The notes beneath the pieces are model-generated. The model saw nothing but the letters and a program-made list of their open reading frames with translations, was not told the origin of the DNA and made no database searches. The position numbers and the translations under genes were made by a program. DNA of 64,000 nucleotides, taken from contig WBMW01005916.1 of assembly GCA_013396635.1 (NCBI GenBank), forward strand, positions 372,994-436,993, in the 5' to 3' direction. The stretch's first letter is position 1. Each line of letters starts with the position of its first letter. Below, piece after piece: positions 26,183 through 38,470 of the stretch. This DNA is from Penelope pileata. Its lineage: Eukaryota; Chordata; Aves; Galliformes; Cracidae.

Positions 26183-29100
26183 TATGTGCAAATTATGTTA
26201 ACTCTACATACTCCAGAAACGTATATAATTTTTATATGAAATTATCAAAATAATCATGCTGAATGTGCTATAAAACCCCCTTTATCTCAAATGCATCACA
26301 AAAAACATGTTTCTGTGCGACAACGTGAAATCACAGAGGTTACTTTTTGTTTTCTTCGCATTTCGTTCTGGAAATAATTTGAGATTCTACAGATAAATGA
26401 TTTAATGCAACAGACTTTACCTCTCTAAAATGTCACATAGTTAGAGAGATCAGAGCTCTAGAGATAAATCTTTTACAATTTACAATTATTAGCTTATCAT
26501 TTTTAGGAACTCCAAATTCATACCTGTCACAAATACATTTTGAAACAAAGGCAACACCCTCCTCTTTCCTTTTTGAATGCTCAATTGATGCTTAAGAAAA
26601 AAGTTTATTCTGCTCAAAAAGAAATCAGAGGAAATAAGGAGAAATGTGGAGGTCTTGCATTGCGCTGTTATCAGGACTGAATTTGTTAATTTGATGAATT
26701 GTCACAGTTAGACAATACAGCACAGAAAATGTCTGTAGTGTACAGTACGAGGAGTTCTGGAGTTTACAACTTCCCACTACCATTTACTTTCAGAATCCTC
26801 ATTTAATAGTAACTTTCATACCAGAAAGCTAAACTTCATGTTATTGTCTTCCATAGCCAAAGGAGGCGATAATGACTGTGATTAGACAAAGCTACTTCTC
26901 TTTCCATTCACACTTCCTCCAAAAGCCAAAACAAATTATATTTTCCATACTACCCTAAAAAGTCAAGATCTCATCCCATCTCATAACCATATAAATCCAG
27001 AGAAGTGTACTATTGGAAGTCCTAAACATATGCCTCTTTTAATGATTAGGATCCTACAAGCAGGAAACATTTATTTTGGTATACTAACATTTTCACAATA
27101 GCAAGTAATGGGTGATAACTTCGAGCTAGTACAGCATATTGCGTACTCTACACATTTGGACTCACTAACCTAACTATCTAGAAGAATGCCGCACAGGCCA
27201 CACCAGTCATGAGTTTGCTCCCAGAACATCCAGAGATATCAAATCCTGCCCATCTCCTTTCCCCCTCCCACTCCGCAAAGGACAGTTTTCTAAACAAATC
27301 TAATTGCTTCACATCTGTGTTGGGCGCAAATATTTGACCACTCCTCTACAAACAGGTAGATGCTAATAAAAAAAAAGCCCATTTCTCCTTGCCTTCCTTT
27401 ATTTTCTTTTTCACAATTCATTTAGCTTTATTCTGATCTTCTCAAAAAGACAGAAAAGCTCCTAGAATCCACCTCCACATTTTGGAGTAATCAAAGTGGA
27501 TCTGTTTTTCCTTCCATTCTTCTTCCCTCTCAGCTTTGTAGTGCAGCAGGGCTTTACTACCTGTTACCTACATCAGCGATCCTCAAAAACCAGAGACACT
27601 GTTTTTTCTGCATTTAAATGCATCTTAGGTACTTCATCTCACTAGTGATCTGTAAACAACCAAAACTGCTGAATTACTTATACTGCCTAGGGGTGAATTT
27701 CCCCATTGCCATATTCTCTGTGAGCCAAACAGAGATCCGCAGATTAAGTATTACAAAATCCAGGTCCAGTAAGGACACCTGAGTGCACCCATCATACACC
27801 AGCTGCACCGCACAGCTATGCAGCACTACACAGTACCAAGAATAAATCAGCTATGTCATGGCTATGTGCTTGTCTCCCCCCAGAAAGATTAAGACTGGGA
27901 GTTCATTGCTTCTCCTGAGCTCAAAAGAGTGACCCGACATTTGTTGTCAAAGGTAACAAGTGGAGAACACCTGAAAATAGTAGAAAAATGGGAAGCACGT
28001 GTCCTTAGGAAGACACATTTAAGGTCATGAAACTTAAATATTTTTTCCAACAAGTAACAATTTGCACACTGGCAATACAATGCTTCAGGTATTGAGCCAC
28101 ATTAAGAATGGGCCTTCAGGGCACCTCTTCTCTGCCTGTCTTCTGATGGAAATCAATGTGATATATACACATTGCACAAGTTGAATTGCATCCTCCATTT
28201 TGTGAGATAGCAAATACCTTCTTCATCGATTTCATCTCGTCTTCACTTCTTCATTTGTTAGAAAACACGGGCAGTTGAATGTTCCAGCCCCAGAGAACAT
28301 TATGCTGCCACAAAGATACAAGAATCAGGTATAAGCAGCTTGAATCCCTAGACGTCAGGAGCTTTCTTTCTGCTCAAGACAAACAAGCAAAATAAGACTC
28401 AGCTGCATTACCTGCCACATGGCACATACAGTGATGTGAGATTAAAACTTCGGAGACCTATTTTTGTCAGCTTTAGCTGAATTCTATTATTTGAATTCTA
28501 TTATTTGATTACACATCATATTCTTTATACAGTGCTTGAGAATGACTGTATGAAAATGATTTTATGTGCAAGCATTATTAACAGTATCTAGATGAGGTTG
28601 GTTTTGCCTTAAAGAATAGTTAAATGAGTGCTGGACTCTTCAGGGGAATTCTGATCTTAATCCAGCAAAGCATTTTAAGAGGCTGAGTATTCTCATCTGC
28701 TTAAAGCTGAGCGTATGCAAAAATGTTTTGCCAAGCTGCAGCTTTTAATAGCTCCACATATGCTTATAATTAACACCGTGATTATTCTTCATTATTGGAT
28801 TTTTTGTGAAAACTGCAGGAGATTTGACAGACCTGTCATAATCTGCAGTCACTCAACAAAAAAAAAATAAGGCAAGCTCATATTAGTGACATTTAAGACT
28901 ATTTGAGTCTGATAACAGCAGAAATTCAAGCAGTAAAGGAGATGGTTTTACAGTGCCTGCTCAGTGAAACAACATATAGTCCTGGTGGTGATCAGAATAG
29001 CTAACTACAGCAAGAGAGTCACCTTGCTAAATAGCTGGACGCTACCCAGTACTAAAATTGCCAGGGCTTTTACTTATTCACTTAGCTGGCAGCCACTGAA

Positions 29101-29570
29101 GGGATTTGTCCTTTTTATTCAAGTTTGACTTGAAGTGCTACTAGTAGGTGCCCTGAAATGGGAACCCAGGCAAGACAAAATAATATATGCCTCCTGCTTC
29201 CCTGAAAGAGAGGGAAGATGCCTAGGGTAAAGTGACCAACCCCCAACATCTGAAACAAATTTTGTTACCTTTCCCCTCTCTTTTTTTCCCTTTTTCTTTT
29301 TTCTTTTTTATATTTAAATGAACTAAGTATCAATTTGACCGGTTTTCTTCAAAAGCAGAAAGTGTTACACAATCATGCGCAGTGAAGATGAAATACACAA
29401 TGGGAAATGGGACTGCAGCACCTGTGAGAATACACACCCTCGACTCAACCCAGCCATCCAAGGCAGGAACAAGAGACAGGTAAAGCAAAGGACTTGTGCA
29501 CAACTCAGTAAGTTAATAATGTGTCCAGGCTTCCGTGGAAGCCCTACATACAGGATGCTGGCATCCAGGC
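26183..29570. other. Unique non-coding DNA, no gene recognised
   Basis: I recognise no gene or transposable element here. A 14-base two-copy direct repeat (GAATTCTATTATTT) occupies about 28479-28506. The AT-rich region around it, about 28440-28860, reads like possible conserved non-coding sequence. A pure polypyrimidine tract at 29268-29309 is listed separately. Open frames are short and have no domains. Confidence 0.65.
29268..29309 (+). repeat. Pure polypyrimidine tract, 42 bases
   Basis: Every base from 29268 to 29309 is C or T, with T-runs broken by short C-runs. The complementary strand is all purine. Such tracts arise by slippage and can form triplex (H-DNA) structures. It could also act as a splicing pyrimidine tract, but the sequence that follows is TATATTTAAATG, with no AG immediately downstream, so I do not call an exon. 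Confidence 0.85.
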
Positions 29571-30075
29571 CACAGAATCATAGAATCATTAAGGTTGGAA
29601 AAGACCTCAAAGATCATCTAGTCCAATCGTTCACCTACCACCAGAATTGCCCACTAACCCATGTCCCTAAGTCCAGCTCCCGGCTCCACACAAGACCACC
29701 CAAAATTCAAACCTTATGTCTGAGAGCATTGCTCACATGCTTTGTGAACTCTAGCAGCTTGGTGCCATGACCACTGCCCTGGAGAGTCTATTCCAGTGCC
29801 CAACCACCTGCTTGGTGAAGAATCTTTTCCTAATCCCCAACCTGACCCTCCGCTGACGCAGCTCCATGCCATTCCCTTCAGTCCTGTCACCAGAGAGCAG
29901 AGATCAGCACTTTCCCCTCATAAGCAAGCTGTAGGCCATCATGAGGCCTCCCTTCAGTCTCTTCTCTGGGCTGAACAAATCAAATGATCACAGCCTCTCC
30001 TCTTATACCTTGCCCTCTAAGACCCTTCACCACCTTCACAGCCCTCCTTTGGACACTCTCTGATCTTCTGCAAAA
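29571..30075 (-). mobile_element. CR1 LINE, older diverged copy (copy 3)
   Basis: This is a minus-strand CR1 fragment with the terminus ATGATTCTATGATTCTGTG at the low-coordinate end (reverse complement). The following segment, with GACCTCAAAGATCATCTAGT and a long run before the FHKQVVGHW-like region, fits the older CR1 subfamilies with longer 3' tails (CR1-X, -Y or -F types) rather than the type of copies 1 and 2. ORF2 similarity on the minus strand is weak and broken by several stops and shifts. Nucleotide patterns such as CCCTTCAGTCTCTTCTCTGG and CCTCCTTTGGACACTCTC still mark the region. Similarity is lost at about 30075. The divergence suggests an older insertion than copies 1 and 2; the subfamily call is tentative. 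Confidence 0.88.
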
Positions 30076-33000
30076 AGAGACTCCCACTTTATTGCAGCTC
30101 CATGGTTACCTTCCAGTGTTGGTCATGAGAAGCTGGGATGGTGCCATGGCGCAGGGAGTGTACATGGGGTCATATGCTGAGACTGAGCTTACCACATTCT
30201 CTGCGAACATTGGCTATGCAAACGTCCGCACCTTTTGTTTTATACCGTAGGTTGGGAACATCTATCTGTCTACTAAACTCTTCTGTATAAATTCTACCTA
30301 CCAAGTCACAATAGCTTTCAGTAGAGGTATGTTGCTTAAAATTAAACAATTCCATTCAAATAAATTCTCATTACTAAGATTATTCCTGTTTTGCTCAGCC
30401 ACGCTTTCTGTCATTTGTACAGAAAGAGGGATTAGCACAGATGGAAAAATGGTGTGAGAACATGGCAAGACTGAGAAGGGAAGGCTTTCAATGGAAAAGA
30501 GCTCTCTACCCCCATCTCTTGATCAATACGGGGAGAGACATAAAGGCACACAGCAAAAGTTTTGCTATCTGTCTCCATTACTAGCACTCCGATGAGAAAT
30601 TAAAAAATAATAATAATTAAAAAGAAGGTTAATTTCTAGTTAGTAGGACAATTGAATTTTATCCCAATTGAATATCAAAATATCCACACAACTCACTGTG
30701 CTGTGAGCCACCACACCACAGCCCAGAAGACAGAACTGAGATTGCATCCAAACTGGAGGGGAATTTGGAACCCACGGCCAGAAAAAAGGCACTGGGTCTG
30801 CTGAAGACATCTGTATGGATTTATCTTTATCACTGTGGTAGCACAGCGTGATCACAGAATTGATGGGTTATCTTGTTTTCCTATAATTTAGGAGCAGGAA
30901 TGGGAAGAAGTCTTATTTCATACACCCAAGGACGAGCTCCTACAAGCTAGTACTTTTAATGATATCAACATCTTTAGATAGGATTGCACAAACGTATTTC
31001 CCTCAAAATTTCCATGTTGTTGAGATCAAATTATGTGATTTCATTACCTGTATAACAGCATTAGTGAAGTCAGGTGTAAAGCTCCATTTCTGCTCTTGGG
31101 TGTACCTGTGGCACAGCATTCCTGACTAGGGAATTCTGGCCCTGTGCAAACAGCAGAGACAAAAAATGCCAGCTCCAACAGTAAAAGCCTGTCCAAAGAA
31201 AATATTTCCTTGGCCTAATGCTTTGATTCCAGGCAGTTACATATGACAAATTACAGTCAGAAACAAGATTATGGAAAATAATGAGTGGGTTTACTTCTAT
31301 CTTACCCATCTGAACACAAATGAGTGTTCCACTAGCCAAAATAGACAGGGAATGTCAGAATGCAATAAAATGGTGCACCTCATTTTGTGCCTCAATCCCC
31401 ATACCTCACTCTATAACAAAGATAAATACTGAAGTGTGATGCACCCAAGGCAAAAAAAAAAATAGGTATCTACTCAAGTCTATAGGACTTTGCTCACACA
31501 AGCACAAAAATATTCTTTCAGTTCATGGAGCCAAGACAGAAGAAGAAACAGTACCAGAGTGGAATGCTAGTCATCTTACAGGGGAGAAAGTTTATTTTCA
31601 AGTATTCTAGTACATGCAGACATTCAGGAAACCAGGAAAGACGTCAGAATAAACACAGCCTGACTGAAAAACTAAACCAAAAACTTTAGATACACAGAGA
31701 AAATACATTGAACTGATAGAGAAACACTTAAGTTACGTGGTCATGCATAAACCCCTCCAAAACTGTTCCATCTTTTGATCCTTGTAGGCCTTTTAACAGG
31801 GCCCCATTTCACATGAATATCAAATCTAACAACTTTGTTGTTTTAAGAACAGCTTCTTGGTGTCAACCAGCCAGAGATGCCCAGTTCTCTAAGGAAAAAA
31901 GACATCTTAATCATCAGTCAACTCTGATCTCCATCTTATTGACATGCAGAAAAAGAAACCCTTGCTTTTAATAATAGGGCTTCCTTTTATGCAAAGATAG
32001 CAGAGGCTTTCAAAGGATAAATAATTCATGGTCTTCCAAGCTCTGAGAATAAATTTGTTCCTTTTCTGTTTTGCTTTCCTTCAAGATATGACATCTTAGG
32101 CAAGCAGGGGGAAGGAGACTGCTCTTTGCTTCTAAGGATATAAACACACTCAATGTTTCATTCCCCACTGCAACAAAACTATAAGATCAATAGACAAGTG
32201 CTGAAAAGCTTTTCCCACCAGGCAGAGACTGTGCCATCTAAATAGTCTCTCAAAAGATATAATCTCACAAGCAGCAGCAACAAAGGAGCATCCGATGCAT
32301 AGCTAGGGAGCATGCTCAGAATAATCTCACATGGGAACAGCTCCACAATAAGACATCAAGTTAATTAAGCTTGGATTGTATCAGTGACTGGTGACCTATG
32401 GTTCTGTCTCCATTCTTTTATCTAAACTCTAGGGGGATATAGGAAAGTTGTTTTACTTATTACTGTGACACGTTTTGTAAACAAGGGGGAAAAAAAGTAC
32501 ACCAGGTTGAATAAAAATGCAACATATTCCATCTGGCAAGCTGGGCTTTATACAGGTCTAGCACAGCAAAAAAGCCCGGAACAGAACAATCCTCATTTTT
32601 CGCCAGTGACTGACAACACTAGCGCTCAAAACTCAGAGGGACTGCTCTCATGCACAGGAGTCACTCTCAGTCCTCAGCCCAATTGCATTTGGCATAGGAT
32701 CCAAAATTCAGCTTGGAGATGATTCTCATGGCTCCTATTTGTAGCACAGCAGAAATTATCTTGGTTCAGGTTTATTCATGAATCACAAAAAGTAGATTCA
32801 TGAACATAAAAGCTGCCATCTGGCCAGGCCAAGCCAGATGAAAGCCCAGGAAAGCATTTCTTGCAAGGAAGGTGATCCCAGAGGATGGTGGGTGAGCAAG
32901 AACAGCAGAAAAAGTATCCCTATCCAGCCTGCAGGATTATTCCCTAACACACACTTACGAAGTCTTTGGTCACAGTTCACATTTATTAAAGAATAGAGCT

Positions 33001-34674
33001 TTCAGTACTCACTTTTAAGAGCTCCCACAGCATTATGCAGACAGGTTGCTGCCAGCAGCCATAGAAGAGCAAATGTAAACACAGTTCTGCAGATGACAGA
33101 GTAATATTTTCTAACGATAATTTTAAGCAACATGTCCCACTTCAGGAGGCTGAGAATGCATTAATATGAATGATTTCCTGACCAAAAAGGGAGTAGTGCC
33201 ATTTGAAACTTAGAGCTGCCTAATGCAAAGTAATATAGGGAAGGGTGGGGGATAAAATCACTGTTTAAGTGATAAGTCATTAATTTTTACCTCAGTGCTG
33301 AGCATGAATTATTGCCAGCAATACTGACAAGAGAAGCCATGAAAAAACATCACTGCCAGACCTTTTTATAATGACAGTTATTGTCAGCACAGCTGATCCA
33401 GTTAAGAGTCTACTCAAATGATCAAGGAAGTGAAAGATGAAGCTTCCACAAACACAGTCCACCCTCTGAACCAGTTTTCTACTTCAGAACCAACTACATC
33501 AAACAACATTTGTATCCTCAAAACTGCAGCTTTAAAGTCATGACGTTATGAAGGAGGAAAAACCAAAGAAAATCCAACAATTGATTGCAAATACTTCACA
33601 TGGTACCTACAAGCATGCTGCTGAAAAGCAGTGAAATTTGAGGACAGAATGGAGGAGAGAGCACTTACGGTGACAAAATGATATCCAAATCCAAGCAAGT
33701 GTTATCTGTAAGCTCTGTGGAGCAGAGATTGAGATACAATGTCGAAATGGTACTGAAAATGCATTCAGTAATTCACAGGAATTCCAGTTCCAAAGCATGG
33801 GAGTTTTGCTAGCTTTCAGGACTTATCTTCACCATTACGTGCACACTCACATGGTTCCTTCCTTGTCTGTTTGTCGATTTTGGTCCCATCAGCAAAGCAA
33901 AGGTGAGAGGAGAACCCAGCAATACCATATTAAACTCTTTTGCTCAGCACACCATACACATATTGATCAGGTATCAGAGTAGCAAACTGATATGTACATT
34001 TAATTAAAATCCAAGGGCATAATTTCAAAGAAATTTAACCAAAACAGCTTTAACATACACACCAACCTATCAGGGTTCAGGGGAGAAAGTGCATTACTCA
34101 GGCTGAAGTTGGAATCCTTCTTTAAAACTGAGCCATGTGACCAAACCAGCCACTCTGCTGCCCACACCCTTCATCACAGTGTTCCAGACAAATCTGCTCT
34201 CCACTCTTTTTGCCAACATATCCGTGTCTGTCAGGAACGTGATCTGGAACCAGAAGATAAGCGTCAAGAAAAGCTGGTAGCAAGGACAAGAGCTACAGCA
34301 AAATTCCACTCAAGCCACCCAAGTTTATTCCCTGAGAGAGTAGGAATAAGACAGGTTGACAGAAGTACAGCTATGCCATACCCTTGCCATGTATCAGACG
34401 TGCCATTATAAGCTGAACACTGTACAGATCTGACCCAAGCAGAGAAGTGGAGCAATTCATGAGAAATTAATTTCAGCAGATGACTGGAAAGGCCTTTCGC
34501 TTCCCAAAGAGAGCGCGCTTTGTTAGGTCACTGGGGCTCAGCTAATTAGAGCAGCTTCCTTCTCTTCCAGAATTGAACCTATCAAGCAAAATTGGCTAGA
34601 AGAAAAGTAGTTTTCATGCAGGTATCCATTTCAGTCTCTCAACATTAATTTCTATCCCCCATTTAAATAGTTCT

Positions 34675-34692
34675 AAAAAAAAAAAAAAAAAA
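34675..34692 (+). repeat. A18 homopolymer
   Basis: Eighteen consecutive A bases. The 60 bases before it contain no AATAAA signal and no sequence I recognise as a transcript end. I therefore treat it as a simple repeat rather than the tail of a retrocopy. Confidence 0.9.
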
Positions 34693-37600
34693 CTGAAAAA
34701 GTTTGGAACATTAGTAATAAAATCTGCAGAGGTCAGTACTAGATACTCTGCAAGTGCTGATTTACTATTTGTGCACAGAGCCCTTAGCGGCATTTTTCAG
34801 GATTTCCAGAGATCCAGCAGCTCAGTTGGCGTCCCAGACAAATGGCCACTGTCATTTGGGCAGTGGGTGTGACACATCCTGGGCTTGCACTGCAGGGTCT
34901 GGCTACACGGACATCAAAAAACCTGCAGTTTCTGCAGACCTGCTGTTACAGCTTCAGCTTCCTTCACAAGTACAGCCCACGCACAGTGCATTTGGCCTAC
35001 TGATGTTATTATTTCATTACACATGAACAGATTTTTGCTCTGGATTTCACAAAAGAAAATAAGGAAATTTCCTGCACATCTCAGAGTTCACACAGCTGTG
35101 CAGCCGCTTGTGTCTCCCTAAGTGTCCCTCCAGGTTGGATCACCCCAGCCCAACTCACACTTGTTAGCACATGCTTATGCTCGTACCATCCCTGAGGGGA
35201 TGCCTTTCCTGGATTCACATCTTTGTATCATGGCATGCCTTCATTTTCCAAAGGAGGAAAGTCTTTCAGCCTTCATCTGTCTGTTGAGGCCTTTGCTAAT
35301 GAAGTTTTACACAAGTAGAACAGCGTGTTTTATATCAAAGTAAGGTCAAAATGTCTACTGTGTATCAGATTCTGTAGTTTTGGTTTCAAAATCAATAATG
35401 CCATGGCTTTCACATTCTTATCAAGCCTTTTCCAGTGTTGAACAGTTCTGTTCTGACATTACCAACCTACAACTATTTCTCCAGTTCAACACTACCTTTA
35501 AAAATCTCATAATTTCTCTCCCAAAATGCTTTTGCTCCAGCCTGCAGCATATCACTTGCAGACAAAGCTGGCTACAACAACACTGGGTAGCCAGGCTCCA
35601 GTGCTGTATCCATTCCCCTCAGATACTTCCCAGTGTAGAAATCCTTTCAAGTTATTGTCTGCAAAAGAAAAAGTCTTCTCATGGTAAGTGTTCATTCTAC
35701 AGAACTCGTTTTAGGGTTTTACTCTCAGAAGGCACTCAGGGTTGAAAAGCAAGTAGCTGTGAAAGAGCGTGTCCTCTTCTCTGTGCTGCCATATCATGGA
35801 GCAAGGCAGTCCCTATCTCAGCCACATTGCTAAATGGGCCTGTTATACCTCATTAATATAATTGGTTTGCACTCTTCGTTCATATGCTTACATTTATTCA
35901 GTTGAATTGACAACATAAAGACAGTTTTAAGGCAACAGGTTTTACTACTCAGGATTAAGCAAGCAAACAACAACAAGAAAGCAGTTTCTCTGCCAGGAGT
36001 TATGGGGCTCCAGAGGGTATTTACACACTTGCAGTGTTCCTGGATGCGACTCTGGCCATATCCAGAGCCAGCAGAAGCCTGCCCTGTGCCTCCTGCCAAC
36101 ACACCCCAGGCAGTCTTTCACTGATAATTTAACTGTTTACAAGATCAAGTCAGACCTGGAAAGTAATTGATTCCTTGTGTGCTGGAATAATTAAATAAGC
36201 AAAATCAAGGACTTTCTGAACAGCCTTGAGGGACTTGGAGCCCTTTCCGTGGAACAACATTAAAAATAGTTCTGAAAATATTTAGACAAAAAAGTCCAGA
36301 GCATTTCTCACAAATGATCTATAAGAGCCAGTTATTGTTTGCCTTAGATCTAATCAGTTAGACAACAGTTTAGCCTAACTTTAATAGAATTATAGTGAAT
36401 TATTTCTTCTTTACTCTCAGATTTATTGTTCTACTGTAAATCATCTGTTCTCATGCTTCATACAAAACTCACAGGAAGTGAAGATCGAAACTAAAACCTT
36501 TATAAGCAGCTTAACTATTTCTTATACAGATCTCTTAGGGTTTGAAGTCAGTTGGCTTGCAGGGTGCACAAGCTGATCTCTAAAAATAGACACGTTTCAG
36601 AGTCTTTCCTCATGTTCAGACCAATCCTTCAACTTCAGTAAGACTTTGGACGCATGAGAAACTCACACTTGGTTCGCCCATGTATGTTCTTTATAAGCAT
36701 CTGTAATTAAAGAGGGAGGGAAGCAGCTTTACATGACTACCTTAGAAACATGCCATTACAACATTTAAGGGAGAACAGAGAGAATCCATGCCCTCAAGCA
36801 GAAAATACAAACAAAACAAAGGCTATTTAATGGCTGTGGGTGTATTTCAGTTTCCTTCTCAAACAGGAATTTTTACTGCAGTTGCTGCATGGACGGCAGC
36901 ACCTGGTCATCAGATGTTACTGCAGGCTCTAGGCTGGTTTCCAAAATACACCTCAGCTGGGTAAAAAGCGTACGCCTGATTTATAGGCTGTAAATGCAGC
37001 TAGAAAATGAGCAGCTTGGTTTTGATGATGTGCCTAACAGTGGAAGGTAAAACGAGTCACTGGCTAACCCCTGACGTACTTGCATAAGATACTATAACGA
37101 CTAGTTGCACAACTCACTGAAGGCTCAGGAACATTTCAAAAGAGTGTAATTTGTCCCAGAAATGAACATGGCAACATGCTGGCAGGACACGGAGGTGAGG
37201 AGGGCCAGCACAACTTCAGAACTGCCATGACATCTGGTTGTTGGGGCACTGCAACTGGTGCAGACCCACAGCTCAGAAGGGAGAGCCCACAGCCGCTGAA
37301 TTCCCTGGGATGTTATTCCAAAAATGGTTGCTCCACAGAGAAACGTCCCCTGTGGTGGACACCAGGAAAAAAGCTGTATGTTGTACAGATTTTTGCCCCC
37401 CACAAGAGCCTTCAGTATAATTAGCCCATACAGGAACGTACACGCAGCAACTTGGGGTACTACTAGCAATGTAAAGCACATGTAGACCAGTGCTTGCCAC
37501 AGACCACAGAAAGATATTATACTTATTATACTTAATATTAAAAGCATATATATAGATATACAGCGACAAAACAATAAATAACTCAACCCATGCCTATTTA

Positions 37601-38426
37601 GTAGGCTGACTGCATACTATCCCCTGGGTAATATTACTGGAAACAAGCGTTTTAGCAATTCCTTTTTCTGAATTCTTTACCTCATTCGTAAGAGAAGCAT
37701 GGAAACAGTAAAGGTATGTCCTCCTTACACTAAATCCTTCAGCCATGTGAAACTCATTCCCTTTCTTGGGGAACGGCAGGAAGGCTGACACCCTGCCCTA
37801 CAAAGGGACACATATAAGGCCACATCAGAGCGTGCAGCCAAAGCAAAGGCTGCGCTAGGCAGCAATGCTTGATGCTGGAAAATGCCCTGCTTTAGTCTCT
37901 GGGTCCACCTCACCAAGCTAAAACTGAGCCTTTAAACAGCGCAAGAATTAAAACTGCAAGTTGCATTAGTCAAAAAACAGGCAAATTCCTACACAGCCTA
38001 CATTGATCCTACATCGTCTCACCCCCAGTGCTGCCCTACACCCCCTGGGTTGTTGGAGACCCAGAGAATCCCCATTCTTGCTAATGTGAGGCTTTCCAGC
38101 CTACAGCTCTCATGTACTTAAGACCAAGTCTATTATTTCCTAGTTATCCCAGCAGCTGAAGGCTAGGATATCAAAGGGAGGAGTGAAAGAACAAGCTGTC
38201 ATTGGAATTTACACAGAAGGAGCAGGATTGTGAAGAGTGCCCTTAGTCCAAGTTTCTTCACAAATTGAAAAACTGGTAACTTTACAAGAAAATAAAGATG
38301 GATTTTTTCCCCAGTTTTAATATTTCAATACAAAAATTATTTCAACAGAAGCATTTTCCAAAGGCTAGGGAAGTGAAGGGAACCGAACAAGGAGAAGCAA
38401 TAAGAAACAATGACACAGAAGAAAAC

Positions 38427-38470
38427 AATATTTTATTAATATTTTAAAATATTTTATTAATATTTTATTC
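38427..38470. repeat. AT-rich tandem duplication, 21-bp period
   Basis: A unit beginning AATATTTTATTAATATTTTA at 38427 is repeated from 38448, giving about two copies of a 21-base period made only of A and T. The unit is itself partly palindromic. This is simple-sequence slippage, and no function is implied. Confidence 0.8.

Noticed and set aside
29375..29770. 131-codon plus-strand frame
   Set aside because: Its second half is the antisense of CR1 copy 3, so the frame is a by-product of the repeat.
37125..37586. 153-codon minus-strand frame with a hydrophobic N-terminal part, as a membrane protein
   Set aside because: The hydrophobic codons come from AT-rich DNA (repeated ATATA/TTATT), the start is not a proper ATG context, and no family features are visible.
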